Positions 10,755-23,536 of a stretch of DNA of 64,000 nucleotides are shown here, in pieces (position 1 is the first letter of the stretch; every line of letters begins with the position of its first letter). Made by a program: the position numbers and the translations under genes. This DNA comes from Liolophura sinensis. Its lineage: Eukaryota; Mollusca; Polyplacophora; Chitonida; Chitonidae. The notes under the pieces are model-generated. The model did no database searches and had not been told where the DNA came from. It worked only from the letters and a program-made list of their open reading frames with translations. The stretch lies in contig NC_088307.1 of the NCBI RefSeq assembly GCF_032854445.1, positions 25,057,953-25,121,952 on the forward strand. The letters are read 5' to 3'.

Positions 10755-13700
10755 ATGGCTTTCGCTAAAGGTACACTCTCCAACACGGTTACTGTCGGAC
10801 CGGAATCATGGAGGAATACGACCATGCGAGGTATGAAATTATCACAGACATTCGTTCAAAAAAGTGACAGAGCTTGCGAAATCGGGCGATTGTTGGACCC
10901 CATTCCCCAACTGAGAGACACGGTGGCCGACCTGAGCAACGAGGAGATTCACAAATACTCGAGAGAAGTGCGCTTAGTTGTTGCACGTTTGAGAGAAAGT
11001 CTCCTGGAAACCAACGAGGAAATAAAGTCTCTGAGCCGTGGTAAAGAGGCCTTGGAAACATCACTGGAACACATCCGTAAAGACATCCAGCTGAACAAGG
11101 ACAGTCAATTCTTCAGGTTTTCACGGCCACTTCGTGAAAGGGTAAGGCAAAGTTGCAATCAGTTATCAAAAATAAATGTATGGATTATTTATGTTAGAAT
11201 CTTAAAATGGAATATATTCGGTTATAGAGAGGCTAGTCTAATGAAATAGAAGTTGTATACTAACGACATCGTCACAACGTCTAATTCATTAGGTTATGGA
11301 GAGGCATCACCTCAGCACTGAGAAATAATGCAACAAAAAACACTTTGTACAACATGATCCTATATTACTAGTTTTCCAGGAATACTTTCCATATCATCAG
11401 GTTTATTGGCAACTGCAAGGGGGTAAGCTACAATCAGATTTCATATACATACTGGTTATATGTACATACTAAAATGGAATATACACAAGCCCGCAAATAA
11501 AACATTCAGACAAGGACATTGTTATGAAATTCCATTTGTTAGGCACAAACTAAGTGTTGCCTAACAAACGTCACATGTAAATAACCGAGGGAATACACTA
11601 GTTGGATTTAGTTCTGCATGCCTTCAACTTCACTCTCAGGCTGTTACATGTAAGAAAGTGAAGGTGTTGGCATATAGGACTAAGCTGGGTTTAGAAATGT
11701 ATACATGTCCAAATGCTCACAGTTTTTTTTCTTCTATCAATTAAGCAGTTGACACTCACAGTCACATGTCAAATGAAATCTCAGTCAACATGACACTGTA
11801 ATTTATAACACCTTGGGCTTGTTTATGACATCATTGTATCTCTGCAAAAAGTTCCTGATGATAATAAATCATTTTCAGAAATGAACATACCCTGGCTTGA
11901 CACTCCTGAAGATATCATTTACTGACTGGATATACACAACCTGTCAGTCATGTCATAGAGCTTATCTTACATTGTACACATCTCGATGAAGGCCCTTGCT
12001 GATTTATGTGGATAAAGCATTGATCTTGCAACTGCAAATCAGCCCCTGGCCAGTAATTTCACAGTCTGAGCAAATCCAGCTATTCGTGGTTTGGTTGTGG
12101 TTTATAGGCACAAGGTTTATCAGGTACTGACGATATTGGCCGCAGTTTGTTCCAACACTTCTGCTTTCTTCATCGATAAACCTGATTGACTGTCATCATT
12201 AATGCTGAAAATTTGCTGAATAGCTGGTGTTAGACACCAGTCAGTTAATAAATAAATAAATTGGTAAGTAAGAATCTTTATTAATTCCACAAAAACATAA
12301 TCATGTAAAGGTGATTTTCAATAAATAATGAGCCAGGCTCCCTTCGTTACTGGCTCTGTTAATTCACATTGCATGTTAGTTTACAGATGCCTATAGTACA
12401 TGTATGTATATGAACTCATGAAAAATTTACAGGTGTATCCAACAGGTAATTAAAGGCTTAGTTGAATGAAAGCATAAACTCACTGTACTATTGGTCATAC
12501 CCAAGGTAACAGAGAAAGCAGAGGAAGATTTGGAACATCTTAGTGTGGCACTAGTCAGGACTTAATAAGTCTTAATCCTCTGATAGGCCAAGTGAAATTT
12601 TCAGACATATTTCTACTGGTGCTGTCTTTACTTTTTTTGTTGCTTTTCCATTAACATCAATCAACAGATTATTGGAGGCTTAGAGAAGTTATTGCATTTT
12701 TACCCACAGTGGCTTTTGACAAATAAAGTTACTGTACCTCTCTTGTTTTGTACTGCACAGGCCGCAGATGGAGCTGATGACTTACTTAGTGCTGAAAGAG
12801 CTCACCTCCTTAATCTGAAAAGGTCATTAGAGGCTCAGCTAGCTTTGGTTCAACAACAGCTTCAGGTAATTGATGTTACATCAACCTATTTTGCAAGCAG
12901 TAGGTACATATAGCACAACAACATACAACTAATATTGCAATATAATGACATGGTAGTTTAATACTATACATAACATTTTCATAGTTTTTAAAATAGGACC
13001 CTGGTCAATATATCTGTGGTCATGAAAAATTCAGTTTTTATGTGCTTATGATGGTAGATGTACAACTGATAATAATAATACCTCACTTAAATTTTGCTAG
13101 TTGTCACGAAAATAAAGTAATAATTGACATGTACCTCACCTTCAGCCATCTCATAATTCTTTTATGAGCAAATAAAAATAATTGATGATGTTTTGAGAAG
13201 TATTGATTGATCCGTTTTATAATTTGATGGTTTGATTTACTAAGAGTTTGTTAAATCAGGAGAATGGCTTGTAAGATTATTAAACCTTATTAAACTCTAA
13301 ACTTTGCTTTTCTGGATGCTCACTAATTGAAGGAAATTATGCCACTTTGTAATGTCATGCATACAACATACAGCCTGTGACCAACTTGTATTCATGTTTA
13401 CAGTGTTTTCATGTACATGGCTGCTTCTTTTTCAGGTTCTAGATGCTGCGCGCAAACGCCTCTTTGCTGTTCTCCAAGAAAGATCTCGAGTTATGGACTT
13501 ACTGTGCCATTCCATTTCATCTGGTCACAGTGGCCGACGTAGTCATCAGTCCCAAGAAATGAACTGTGTCAAAGGACGAGGGTCCTCCATGGAGAACTTG
13601 TCTGCTAACATCACTGACCAGCTGGGTCCCTTCACCCCTGAATGCGAGCATTCCTTGGCTGATGCAAAAGAGGCACGAGCACGCTCTGCCTATCTGAGGC

Positions 13701-16700
13701 GAGAAGTTCACGAGATCATTGACAAGACAGAGAAGCTTCAAAAGGCTGCTCACAAATCTGTCAATGACGGTCTGACTCAGAAACTGGCTGAAACTGTCAC
13801 TCTGAAGGTAAAACCAACATAGAATTGAGGTCCTTTACATTTAGCATTCAGGCCTCCATCATATTAAGTCAATGGCTCAAGTTAAACAAAAGACAGGATG
13901 TTGTAGCCACTAAATTAATAATATCATAATCAGCAAGATTCACAACAAATCATGTATAGATAATCAGGCACAGTTAGAGAAGATCTTTGTTTTAGATGGA
14001 TTGAGTGTGGTCATGATATTTATTTGTCTTTCAGCTGCTAGAAAACACAAAGTTCAGGTCAGTCCTAGCCTTTGAACAGGGAATTCCCCTGAGCTCTCAC
14101 TGTTCATGGAGTCTTCATGACAATAAGTGGTCGATGACGCTTGTGTGGAGTGTTTGTAGTCAAACTTTTGTAGAAGAGCAATTGCTTTCCACCAAAAATA
14201 GGGCGAACATGTGCATGTCACATGTGGGAAAGTTTTCACATAACACATGCAGTCACATAAGTGAAAAATGATGGCATTAAACAACATTCAAATAAATGCA
14301 AATAAAAGAAGTTTATAAGCTACTGTTACGTATGGTACATATACAGCCCCAAATTTGAATATTCAATGGTTTCTTTGTGCCCGATACAGCAACATCTGGG
14401 TGTGTCACTTGGAGAGAACAGACATGCTGTACACAGAGCCCATCGATTCCTTGACTCTACAGAAAAAGCCAGAGGTTATACTTTGGTGAGTTATTTTATA
14501 ATTGTGCCCTGTGTAAATAAACTGCATATCACTACATATAGCTTGCAAATTTTTGAATATATACATGAGCTTACCTTGTCAGTTTTACTGATAAAATCTC
14601 ATCTTTTGTCAAGAACCAGTGCGCCCAAATAAATTATTATAATCTCAGCTTTTGATTTGACTTTACCTAAAATGTTCTCTATTTTTTTTCAAGTTCATTC
14701 TGCATTTTACACTATTTCTTAATCCACTGTAGAGATGCATGAGTTTTCAAATAATAACAGTTAAGTTGGAATTTTGTTGAATAAAGACTGATATAATTCA
14801 ATGTTCCTGTCTTTCTTTATTTTTTCTTTTCTTTTTTATGAAGGTAAATGGCATTGCAATTACTTTTCTCCATTTTATTTTTGTAGGGTCCTGTCATAAG
14901 TTCTGATCTCACCACACGAGAGCGTCTTGATCGTCCTTTGGTGCGGGTTTTCCAGAGGCATCCGGGAACTCAGCTTCCAGAAGCTCAGGAAATTGTTAGG
15001 GTAAGAATTCCCCCCTAGCTGATAGAGATGAGTGTGACCTGAAGATTGGTCACAGGAATCATAAGATGATTCTTATGATGATCAGATGGGTCCAGAAGAT
15101 GATGATGTCAGATTGAGAGTGGGTGGGGCCAGAAGATTATGATGTCAGATTGAGAGTGGGTGGGGCCAGAAGATTATGATGTCAGATTGAAAGTGGGTGG
15201 GGGCCTGAAGATGATGATGTCAGATTGAAAGTGGGTGGGGTCTGAAGATTATGATGTCAGATTGAGAGTGGGTGGGGCCAGAAGATGATGATGTCAGATT
15301 GAGAGTGGGTGGGGCCAGAAGATTATGATGTCAGATTGAGAGTGGGTTGGGCCAGAAGATTATGATGTCAGATTGAGAGTGGGTGGGGGCCTGAAGATGA
15401 TGATGTCAGATTGAAAGTGGGTGGGGTCTGAAGATGATGATGTCAGATTTAGAGTGGGTGGGGCCTGAAGATGATGGTGTCAGATTGAAAGTGGGTGGGG
15501 CCTGAAGATGGTGGTGTCAGATTGAAAGTGGGTGGGGTCTGAAGATGATGATGTCAGATTGACAGTGGGTGGGGCCTGAAGATAAAGATGATGTCAGATT
15601 GACAGTGGGTGGGGCCTGAAGATAAAGATGTTGTCAGATTGAGAGTGGGTGGGGCCTGAAGATGAAGTTGTCAGATTGAGAGTGGGTGGGGCCTGAAGAT
15701 GAAGATGTTGGCAGATTGAGACTGGGTGGTGCCTGAAGATGATGATGTCAAACTGAGAGTGGGTGGGGCCTGAAGATGAAGATGTTGTCAGATTAAAACT
15801 GGGCGGGGTCTGAAGATGATGATGTTAGATTGAGAGTGGGTGGGGCTTGAAGATGAAGATATTTTCAGATTGAGAGTGGGTGGGCAGAATGGAGAGGTAA
15901 CAACTCTCCAAGTAAATTTTGTGTAAGTTTGTGAGACTGTATATGTAGATGGTTCTCAGGCTGGATGAATGACAGTAGAGAGACCAGAAGTGAAATGTAA
16001 CAGGCTGTATTAGAAATGAATCTGAGCCATGATGTGCTAATATGGACACTGAATACAAAGCCTGTACATGTAGCAGGCCATGAAGTATGACAAGAGCCAC
16101 ACGTGTAAATTTGAAATGTGATCTTAAAGCTTATTTTTTGGCTTTGGAAATTAAAATTTCATCCAGCTTATCAATGTTACCTCAAGACAAATGGGTCTAA
16201 ATTTCAATAACAATAACTGAGCATTGCGAACAGGTTTTAAAGTTTGACTTAAGTTACAAATGGCTTTGGTGAGTCAGCCCCTGGTCATCCTGGTGTCTGT
16301 ATACTGTGACTGAGAGGGACATCATAGGTGGTATCTTCATGATGGTGTCCAGTGAGATGCAACACTCATATTTTACAAATCACATTTGAACTGGCCTGGT
16401 GTCACTCAAATTTTCAGAACTTGGCCAACCCAACCAGTGTAGTTTTGACTCCGAAATCAAATTAAAAAAGCACATAAATTGGAGGGAAAGTTGTGTTTCA
16501 TATGGTAGAGGAATTAGGGTAATGGTCAAACTTCCTGTACAGTCTAAAATTTGTAAATGAAAAAATTATTCATTCATTTTTTCAGGGTGGGGATTCACTT
16601 TTGGACTCGATCTCAGCAACCAGCAGAAACATTAACTACTTGTCGCTAGCGCAGCTGCGTTTGCGTGAAGACATGCGCAGTAAAACAGCCGCAGCCAGCA

Positions 16701-16771
16701 TCGACAGCAGTATCATCCGCATGCGTCGAAGGAAGGGAGACCACCGCTGGAGTTTAGGTGCAGCGTTTTAA
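10755..16771 (+). CDS. TEKTL1: Tektin-like protein 1 (CCDC105-like), complete, six coding exons
   Basis: Coding exons: 10755-11141, 12761-12865, 13436-13807, 14390-14485, 14887-15000 and 16586-16771 (stop TAA). All five introns are GT-AG and phase 0, and the joined frame is 419 codons. The protein is mainly alpha-helical. Its N-terminus (MAFAKGTLSNTVTVGPESWR) precedes a KSDRACEIGRLLDPIPQLRD segment and coiled-coil helices (RLRESLLETNEEIKSL, SLEAQLALVQQQLQ, REVHEIIDKTEKLQKAAHK). Exon 5 encodes RPLVRVFQRHPGTQLPEAQE, a block I associate with tektin-like 1/CCDC105 in place of the RPNVELCRD signature of true tektins. The last exon ends in helical, basic sequence (RMRRRKGDHRWSLGAAF). Vertebrate TEKTL1 is a filament protein inside sperm axonemal doublet microtubules, and a similar axonemal role is inferred. 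An X-box-like site lies upstream. The family call is from memory of motifs; a divergent tektin is the alternative. Confidence 0.78.
15075..15895 (+). repeat. 37-41 bp G-rich minisatellite in intron 5 of the tektin-like gene
   Basis: About 21 tandem units built on GAAGATGATGATGTCAGATT followed by GAGAGTGGGTGGGGCC. Unit length varies, mostly by gain or loss of GAT/GAA triplets. Each unit carries a GGGTGGGG run, so the plus strand is periodically G-rich. The array is confined to the intron between exons 5 and 6. Confidence 0.92.
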
Positions 16772-19464
16772 ACAATCATGTGTTTACTCGACTGGGATGT
16801 ACATATATCATTAGTTGTATCATTGCGAACAAAGTTATGGTGTGTATATTCGGAAAGATTCTGAGAGCCTGGATTTGTTGCTGAAGACTTTTTGTTTTTG
16901 TTCACTGTTTGTTCTTTCACAGCATTATGAGCTAAGTTGAAATACATCAATGTTTAGTGGATTGGGAGGACAACTTTTGGTCTGGAATACAGCAAGATTT
17001 GGGCAAGTCTCTGGTAGGTGTCAAGGTGTTTATTATGTCCACAAGGTTTTGTTTAGACAAGATTTAGGCAGATCTGTGATAGGGCTCAAATGTTTATTAT
17101 GCTCCTCAGGTAGGTATCAAAACAAAATTTGGGCAAATCTGTGATAGGTCTCGTGTATTTACTGTATTTTGCCTCAAAGGTTTCGACTGAAGCAAGATAT
17201 GGTCATCCGTGATAGGCGTCATTCAAAAAACAGGGTTGAGTTACATTTTCGTTGTCATGCTCTACTATGGTAGTACTTAATATTGAATGATATAAGAAAT
17301 GGATAGGTTAATTGTGTGTAACCCACTCACTGCAAAAGATGTGTCTCTGGTGTAAGTAGGAATGGTTTGTTAAAGTACGGTCACACACATGAAATATTGT
17401 ATCACCCATTTGACTTCTTTGCTAGGCATTCAAGTACTGTGCCATGCATTCAAGCAGTGTGTCACACATTAAAGTACTGTGCCACACACTCAAGTAATGT
17501 GCCACACACTCAAGTACTGTGCCACACATTGACCCAGCTTACAGCTTTTGGACCTCTTTATGGCCTAGTAGTTGTTATTTCTAGAGGTTGTGTGAAGAAT
17601 GTATTCTTTCATGACTTACATTTTCGATCCTTTATGCAGGAAATAGCAAGGCTATCAGTGTATGAGATATAACTGTCTGAATTCTTTGTTTCTGGGTGTA
17701 TTTTAAGGCAAGAAAAGCCAGGGGCAAAGTGAATTGCTTGAACTTGGCATATTGCTTTGGCATTAAGTTTTGCTTAAGCATTACAGGACAGGTTTTTCTT
17801 GTAGGTTAATAGCTCTATAGCGTGTTTGGTTCTGAATGGGTGTGAAAGGTGGATTATCATTTTGTGGAAATAATTAAAATGTTATTAAGACATAATGTCT
17901 TAAATGCTAGGGTTTTTTTGAACGTTTAATGAATTGAAAGTGGTAACATGTAAATACATGTAGCTTCATCTTATATAGTATCAATTTAGTGTACATAGAA
18001 GTCGTTTTGTTGATTTTGAAAATGGTTTGCAGTGGCTGTTTTTGTTTTACTTGTGTACTTTTTAATAGATATATGAAGATTCATAAATTTAGTGATATTT
18101 CAGCTTTAAAGTTAAATGATATATCACTACAAAGGTATCCCTAGCAAGACAGTGCTAGGATTGTACATTACTTGTATAAATAATTTGCACTAATTTTTTC
18201 TGTTTCACTTTTTTTTTCTTTTAAATTCTCATTTTACTATACTAAGTGTCATAATATTTTTTATTATCATATGTAGATAAACAATATACACAAGGAAATT
18301 GATAAACTTAGTAGCATTTATTTTTTATGCCACAATGATTGTTCAAGCTGTGATATATATATTGTACATGTTGAATAGATGTATTACTTTTGCACCAAAT
18401 ATTTGTTGTTAGCTGGTAAGGAACCATAGCTTGTAGTATAAATTGAACCCAGTCACTGAGCATGACATTCAAATTGTGTATATATAGACCAGCTAGGTGA
18501 GTTTATATGAACTATGGATGTTAATGACTTATATTGGCCAAGCTTTAAGGTATTATATAACACGTGAATGTTTCCAGCAATAATACTCTTTTCTGCAGTA
18601 TTTTACAGATGCGAATTATTACAGTGAACATAGTAATTCACGCTGTTTGCAGTGCCAAGTTTTTGCTACAATTACAACTTTTCACATTCAGTATTAACTC
18701 ACTTTATTAAGTCCAGTAGTGTACAGTAATAGTGCAGTAGGAATTTTTTGCCCTGTAGAGACATCTTTCCACTCACTACGCCCATTAGTGAGCGACATTA
18801 CTCGTGACGGATTTGGTCAGTATTAAGTACATTTTACTGCTAATTTGATACTCATACTGTGCAGTATTCTTTGTTTTCCTTTCAAAGTAGCTTCGTAAAA
18901 GTACTAATGTAATTTGCACACTGGTTTAATAACATGGTTATACCTTGTGATCTGTTATGTTAAAATATATATACATAATAAACAAGTCATCTTTTGTGTT
19001 TGTGGATTCCCTATAAAAATATCAAAACCACTTCAGTATTATGGCATTATGATGTGATATGTAATGCCTGCAATTCATTTTTTTCCACTGGCAGGAACTG
19101 CTATTTTGTTTATGGAGTATTTGCAACTGCAATATACATTTTTTTATTATTTGCAAAGTATGCAGCTTCAGCTTGTTCAGTTGCAGCTGGCAAAAAGGGT
19201 AGAGTGACTAGAACTGGAATAAGTGTTATCTTAGAGACTGTACAATTTTGAGTGGTATTTTCTTAAATTTTGAATGATTCTATTTTAAAACAGTATTGTT
19301 TTCTTGTTTGTGTGAGGTGTAATTATTTATTCATGTATATTATATCAAAACACAAGAGCAATAAATAAGTTTTCACCAAAGATCAGCTTTATTGGCGTTA
19401 CTTAAATCTTGAATTATTGGTAAAATTTACATGTCACAGGTTTTTGTGATAGTAGTGAGAGGAC
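16772..19464. other. 3' flank of the tektin-like gene
   Basis: No further coding exon was recognised. The stretch holds three imperfect copies of a roughly 75-bp unit (16965-17200, with gatttgggcaaatctgtgatagg blocks), six copies of a roughly 20-bp unit (17400-17530, CAAGTACTGTGCCACACACT type) and AT-rich unique sequence. AATAAA-type signals occur near 18977 and 19358 and could end the transcript. Just before it, in intron 5, about 16120-16280 resembles the element at 48701-48913. Confidence 0.5.
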
Positions 19465-20332
19465 TTGCATTTCTTTGCATCAGTCACAGCGCACAGATTT
19501 TTGGTATCAGCCACTGGACACAGGTTTGTTAGCATCAGTCACATGTTACAGGTTTGTTGGCATCAGTCACATGTTACAGGTTTGTTGGCATCGGTCACAG
19601 GGCACAGATTTTTGGTATCAGCCACTGGACACAGGTTTCTTAGCATCAGTCACAGGGCACAGATTTTTGGTATCAGCCACTGGACACAGGTTTCTTGGCA
19701 CCAGTCACATGTTACAGGTTTCTTGGCATCAGTCACAGGGCACAGATTTTTGGTATCAGCCACTGGACACAGGTTTCTTGGCATCAGTCACAGGGCACAG
19801 ATTTTTGGCATCAGTCACATGTTACAGGTTTCTTGGCATCAGTCACAGGACACAGGTTTCTTGGCATTGGCCACTGGACAGAGGTTTCTTGACATCAGTC
19901 ACAGGACAGGATTTTAGCATCAACCACTGGACACAGGTGTCTAGAAATCAGAGGTTTTGAACACAGATATTTTGGAATCAGCGACACTGGACACAGGTTT
20001 CTTGGAATCAAACACACCGAGCATGGGTTTCTTGGCATCACAGGCAAAGGAGACGCCTCTTGAATCAAAGACACTGGACAATGGGTTTTTGGAATCAAAA
20101 TCACTGTGCACAGCTGTCTTCCAATGAAAGGCACTGGGCGCAAGTTACTTGGGATCAAACACTGGTTACGGATTCTTTAAAATGAGGGACACTGGGCACG
20201 TTTTTTAAAATGAAGGGCAATGGGCATAGGTTTCTTAAATGAAAGGCAATGGGCACCGGTTTCTTAAAATCAAAAACACCGGGCACGGGTTTCTAGGAAT
20301 CTAAGACACCAGACACAGGTTCATTAGAATGG
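19465..20332 (+). repeat. Minisatellite array, left part (28-bp unit)
   Basis: Tandem copies of a 28-bp unit of the form CATCAGTCACAGGGCACAGG plus TTTCTTGG. Towards the right they drift to a 30-bp form (AATCAAAGACACTGGACACG plus GGTTTCTTGG). The unit lacks stop codons and 28 is not a multiple of 3, so all three plus frames stay open for 150-160 codons. These are not genes. The array resumes at 20641 and again at 25690. Confidence 0.93.
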
Positions 20333-20640
20333 ATGTATGTATGTATGTATGCTTGCGGTTTTTACGTCGTCTTCTATAATTTTTCAGTCATATGATGACG
20401 ACGAGTCATTAAAGGTGTGTGTTCATATACTGTGTCATGTGGAAGGGCGAATCCACGCCAAAGAAACCAGACAAAACACCCCACCAAGTCACATTATGCT
20501 GACATCGGGACAACTGATCATGTTTCCGTGCTCTAACCTCTCTGAACGCCATGCAAGGCGGCAACCATTTTTTAAAATCTTTGGTTTGACCCGACTCGAC
20601 TCCCAGGTCTTCCAAACTTCGAGACGGACGCTCTAAACAT
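20333..20640 (-). mobile_element. SINE family B copy inside the minisatellite
   Basis: A diverged family B copy. It has ATGTATGT repeats and TTTTTACGTCG at the tail end, the TTTTTCAGTCATATGA block, and a tRNA-like remnant (CTTCGAGACGGACGCTCTA) at the right. Minisatellite units (TCTTGGAATCAAAG type) lie on both sides, so it inserted into the array. Confidence 0.75.
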
Positions 20641-21270
20641 CGGACACGGCTTTCTTGGAATCAAAGGTACTGGACACCTTGTTCTTGGAATCAAACCCAC
20701 TGGACCCGAGTTTCGTGGAATCAAAGACACAGGACACATGTTTTTTTAACACTCGATATACGCATTTCTTGGCATGAAAGGAACTTGACACGTGTTTCTA
20801 GAAATCAAACACTGGACGAGGGTTTCTCGGAATCAAACACTAGGCCTACAAAACAATGTACACAGGTTTCTTGCAATGAAAAGCGCTGGAGACGGGTTCC
20901 TTGGAATCGAAGGCAGAGGAGGCGGGTTTCTTAGAATAAAAGACACCGGACTCGGGATTCACTGGTCTAGAATTGTTCAAAATATTGCACTGTCATCACA
21001 TTTAACTTAAAAGACATTAGCTTAGAAGGCATTTCATGAAATCATAACCACTGGATATACGGGTGTCTTGGAATCAAAGACACTAGAAACGGGTTTCTGC
21101 ATGGTAAAGTGAGTTTACTAGTATCAAAGACACTAGCTAGCTTAGCGGCAAACGAATTTCATGAATTTCATCGTTACGGGTTTCTTGCAATGAACGGCAC
21201 TACTCTGGTAATTTGGTAATACGAGTTTATTTGTATCAAAGACTCAAGCTTGGCAGAAAACGAATTTCAT
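20641..21270 (+). repeat. Minisatellite array, middle part (degenerate)
   Basis: Strongly decayed 30-bp units (TTCTTGGAATCAAAGACACT type) continue to the right of the SINE B copy. They fade by about 21270 into unit-like fragments (for example TATCAAAGACACTAG). From 21270 to about 21790 the sequence looks unique and non-coding. Confidence 0.8.
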
Positions 21271-21824
21271 GTGTGACATCCAACTATAAAGGCCTTTTAG
21301 TTAGAAGAACACTTCAATTTAATGACATTGACTTTTGTTTACAACATGTCTGCCTACACTCGCAGCCATGCTGCTTGCCAGCCGCTTTTTGGCATACAAT
21401 GATATATGTATTGGCAGTCACTCATATGTCGTAATCGACCATAAACACTACGTCTCTCCCGTTCTTTGGAATGAAACTTTTAAGAATCCTTTTAATATTA
21501 AACAAAGGGTTTTGAACATCAAACATGGAAAGGTAACTCTAGGTAATTACATGTTAAACAAAGTAAAGGACACATGCCTGTACATTCATTTCTTAAACAC
21601 AGATTGTCTGAAGTGAGCCTTGTAGATACATGTAATCAAACATTCGTGCACAACATCGCTGGAATTAAAACTGGAAAAGAATGTTCATGCATAATGTCAT
21701 TGGAATGGAATAATGATGTATAATGTCACTAGAATGATGGTTAATGTCAAATACATGAAAACGGAACTTCTAAATTTAGGGTGGCTAGGCGACTGCGGCA
21801 GACGATGATATACAGTGAGTGAGT

Positions 21825-22334
21825 CTATACCACAAAGTCTTTGAAACGAACTGGGGGCTTTCGTTTTCGTGTTGATCTCCGCTGTTCACCTGGAGGATTC
21901 AGGCAGGGACGAAGCTGCGCGGAGGGACCATTTGACAGCTGCGTTGGTGAACTCGGAGGGATTGTCGACCTTGGAGGGCTGTTGGGCAGTGGGACGCTGA
22001 GATCCTCCTTCCCTGCGAAGGTAGGATTAACATCTCCGACGACTGGCTTGAAGTTCGATGTATTACGGGTGAAGGCGTGCTGGCCACGATGAGCAGTAAC
22101 CATGCTGCCCTTCAGACTAGCGATTCTGTACGGACGAGGGTCAAATGGAGTAGAAAGTTTATTTCTTTTCCGTTGTCGCACAAGTACGGTGTCACCTACA
22201 GGCATTTGATTTTGTTCTGCGTTGCGTCTGTTGTCGGCGTATGATTTCGCCTTCTGCTTACTGAGGGCGTCGTACTCAGCAATTCTGCTGTGACTGTCAG
22301 AGGTGATCGGCATCTGTGGAAGAACAATGTTCAT
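21825..22334 (-). pseudogene. Integrase C-terminal part of the Ty3/Gypsy element
   Basis: A 169-codon open frame. Its first half (AEYDALSKQKAKSYADNRRN, then PVGDTVLVRQRKRNKLSTPF) is the usual post-catalytic integrase region with a GDxVLV beta-strand and a YRI...G SMVTA block. The second half is a Pro/Ser-rich tail ending in basic RRSTRKRKPPVRF, as in related elements. No chromodomain is visible. The stop at 21825 is the natural pol end. Confidence 0.75.
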
Positions 22335-23043
22335 CTGACGTCCGGTCAGTGCTTCAAATGGCGAGACATGGGTGGAGGAATGTGGTGTCGCACGGAAATG
22401 TCTGAAAAATGTGAATAATACCTGCTTCTAATTCCTTTGATCGACTGATGAAGCTCTGATGTTTTTGTATAGGGTTGCCATAAAACGTTCTACGTCACTG
22501 TTGGCTTTGGGCCAGAGAACGGTAACGCGCTGGTGTTCGAAAGCAAGGTTTGCGGCAAAGTTTTTGAAGTCCCCCTGTTGAAAGGCGGTCCGTTATCGGA
22601 TTTGACTCTTTGTGGAACACCTTATCTCGCGCATATAACAGCCAATTTCGGAATACCACTCTGGATGACTAGATGAGAAATGTCCTGTGAGATCAACCGG
22701 TACTTCTTCCCATGGTCCACATGGAAGTTTTGTCATGCACAGTGGCTCGCGCGTTAACGGACGGCTCGTAGAAGCTTGGCAGGGAAGGCATGAGCTGATG
22801 CATCTTTCGGTTAACGTGGGAACCAGACTTTCAGACTTTCTGTCTAAGCAGTTGTTTAGTCTTCACAATCCCCTGGTGACCAATGTGGGCAAGGTCTACA
22901 GCTTTCGCTCTCAGAGGTTGGGGAATCACGATTCGATTGCCGTGGACGACGATTTCATTGCACATCGTTAGCTCATTTTTTACAGTCGCAAAGTCACTCA
23001 CGCCTGAATCAGCAGTGGAAATGGCTTTTAGCAATTTCTGCAT
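22335..23043 (-). pseudogene. Integrase N-terminal zinc region and decayed catalytic core
   Basis: Positions 22831-23043 encode an HxxxH-type half of the HHCC zinc-binding domain (VDLAHIGHQGIVKTKQLLRQ). The CxxC half follows in another frame (CLPCQAS) near 22770-22800. The region expected to hold the DDE catalytic core (22335-22770) is broken by stops and frameshifts; only short readable pieces remain. Integration activity is therefore lost. Confidence 0.6.
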
Positions 23044-23296
23044 CTCAGGGTCATTCTGAGTGTTCTATCTGACCTCTTCGAGTGTCATCATGGCTTTCGG
23101 AACTGCGTTGGAAACAACATAGTTGATGAAGGCTTCAGCAACATTCTCTGTCGTTGGTGAAGTTTGCGGGTGACGGCTAATAAAGTCAGCTGGGTTGTTC
23201 TCATCTTTTCCAGGTCGGTAAACGAGTTTACATTTGTACGTCGTGAGACGTAAACGCCAGCGTTCCAGATGAGCTGAGGTCGGTCTTTGACTCTGT

Positions 23297-23536
23297 TTAT
23301 GGTTTATGGTCTGTCATAATGGTCAAGTCAGAACCAAACAGGTGCAAATGGAAATGCTCTGCTTCCCAAACGGCGGCGAGCATTTCGCGCTCGGTTTGAG
23401 AGTAGCGTTGCTCTGTGTCGGTTAGTGCGCGGCTACCGTAGTTAATCACTTCTTGACAAAGGATTGCCCCTAATCCTACAGGGCTTGCGTCGACTAGCAG
23501 TTCCGTGGGCAGGTTCGGATCAAAGAAACTTATCAC
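23297..23536 (-). pseudogene. RNase H domain of the Ty3/Gypsy element
   Basis: The frame shows LLVDASPVGLGAILCQ (the first catalytic Asp context), then YSQTEREMLAAVWEAEHFHL (the Glu-bearing helix) and ending LTIMTDHKP (the second Asp context). It overlaps the end of the RT frame by a few bases in another frame, so the original pol frame is broken here. The segment after DHKP is shifted out of frame. Confidence 0.85.

Noticed and set aside
19465-19960. Overlapping open frames of 150 and 161 codons (plus strand), with a third of 65 codons
   Set aside because: All are translations of the same 28-bp stop-free repeat in different frames; this is not a gene.
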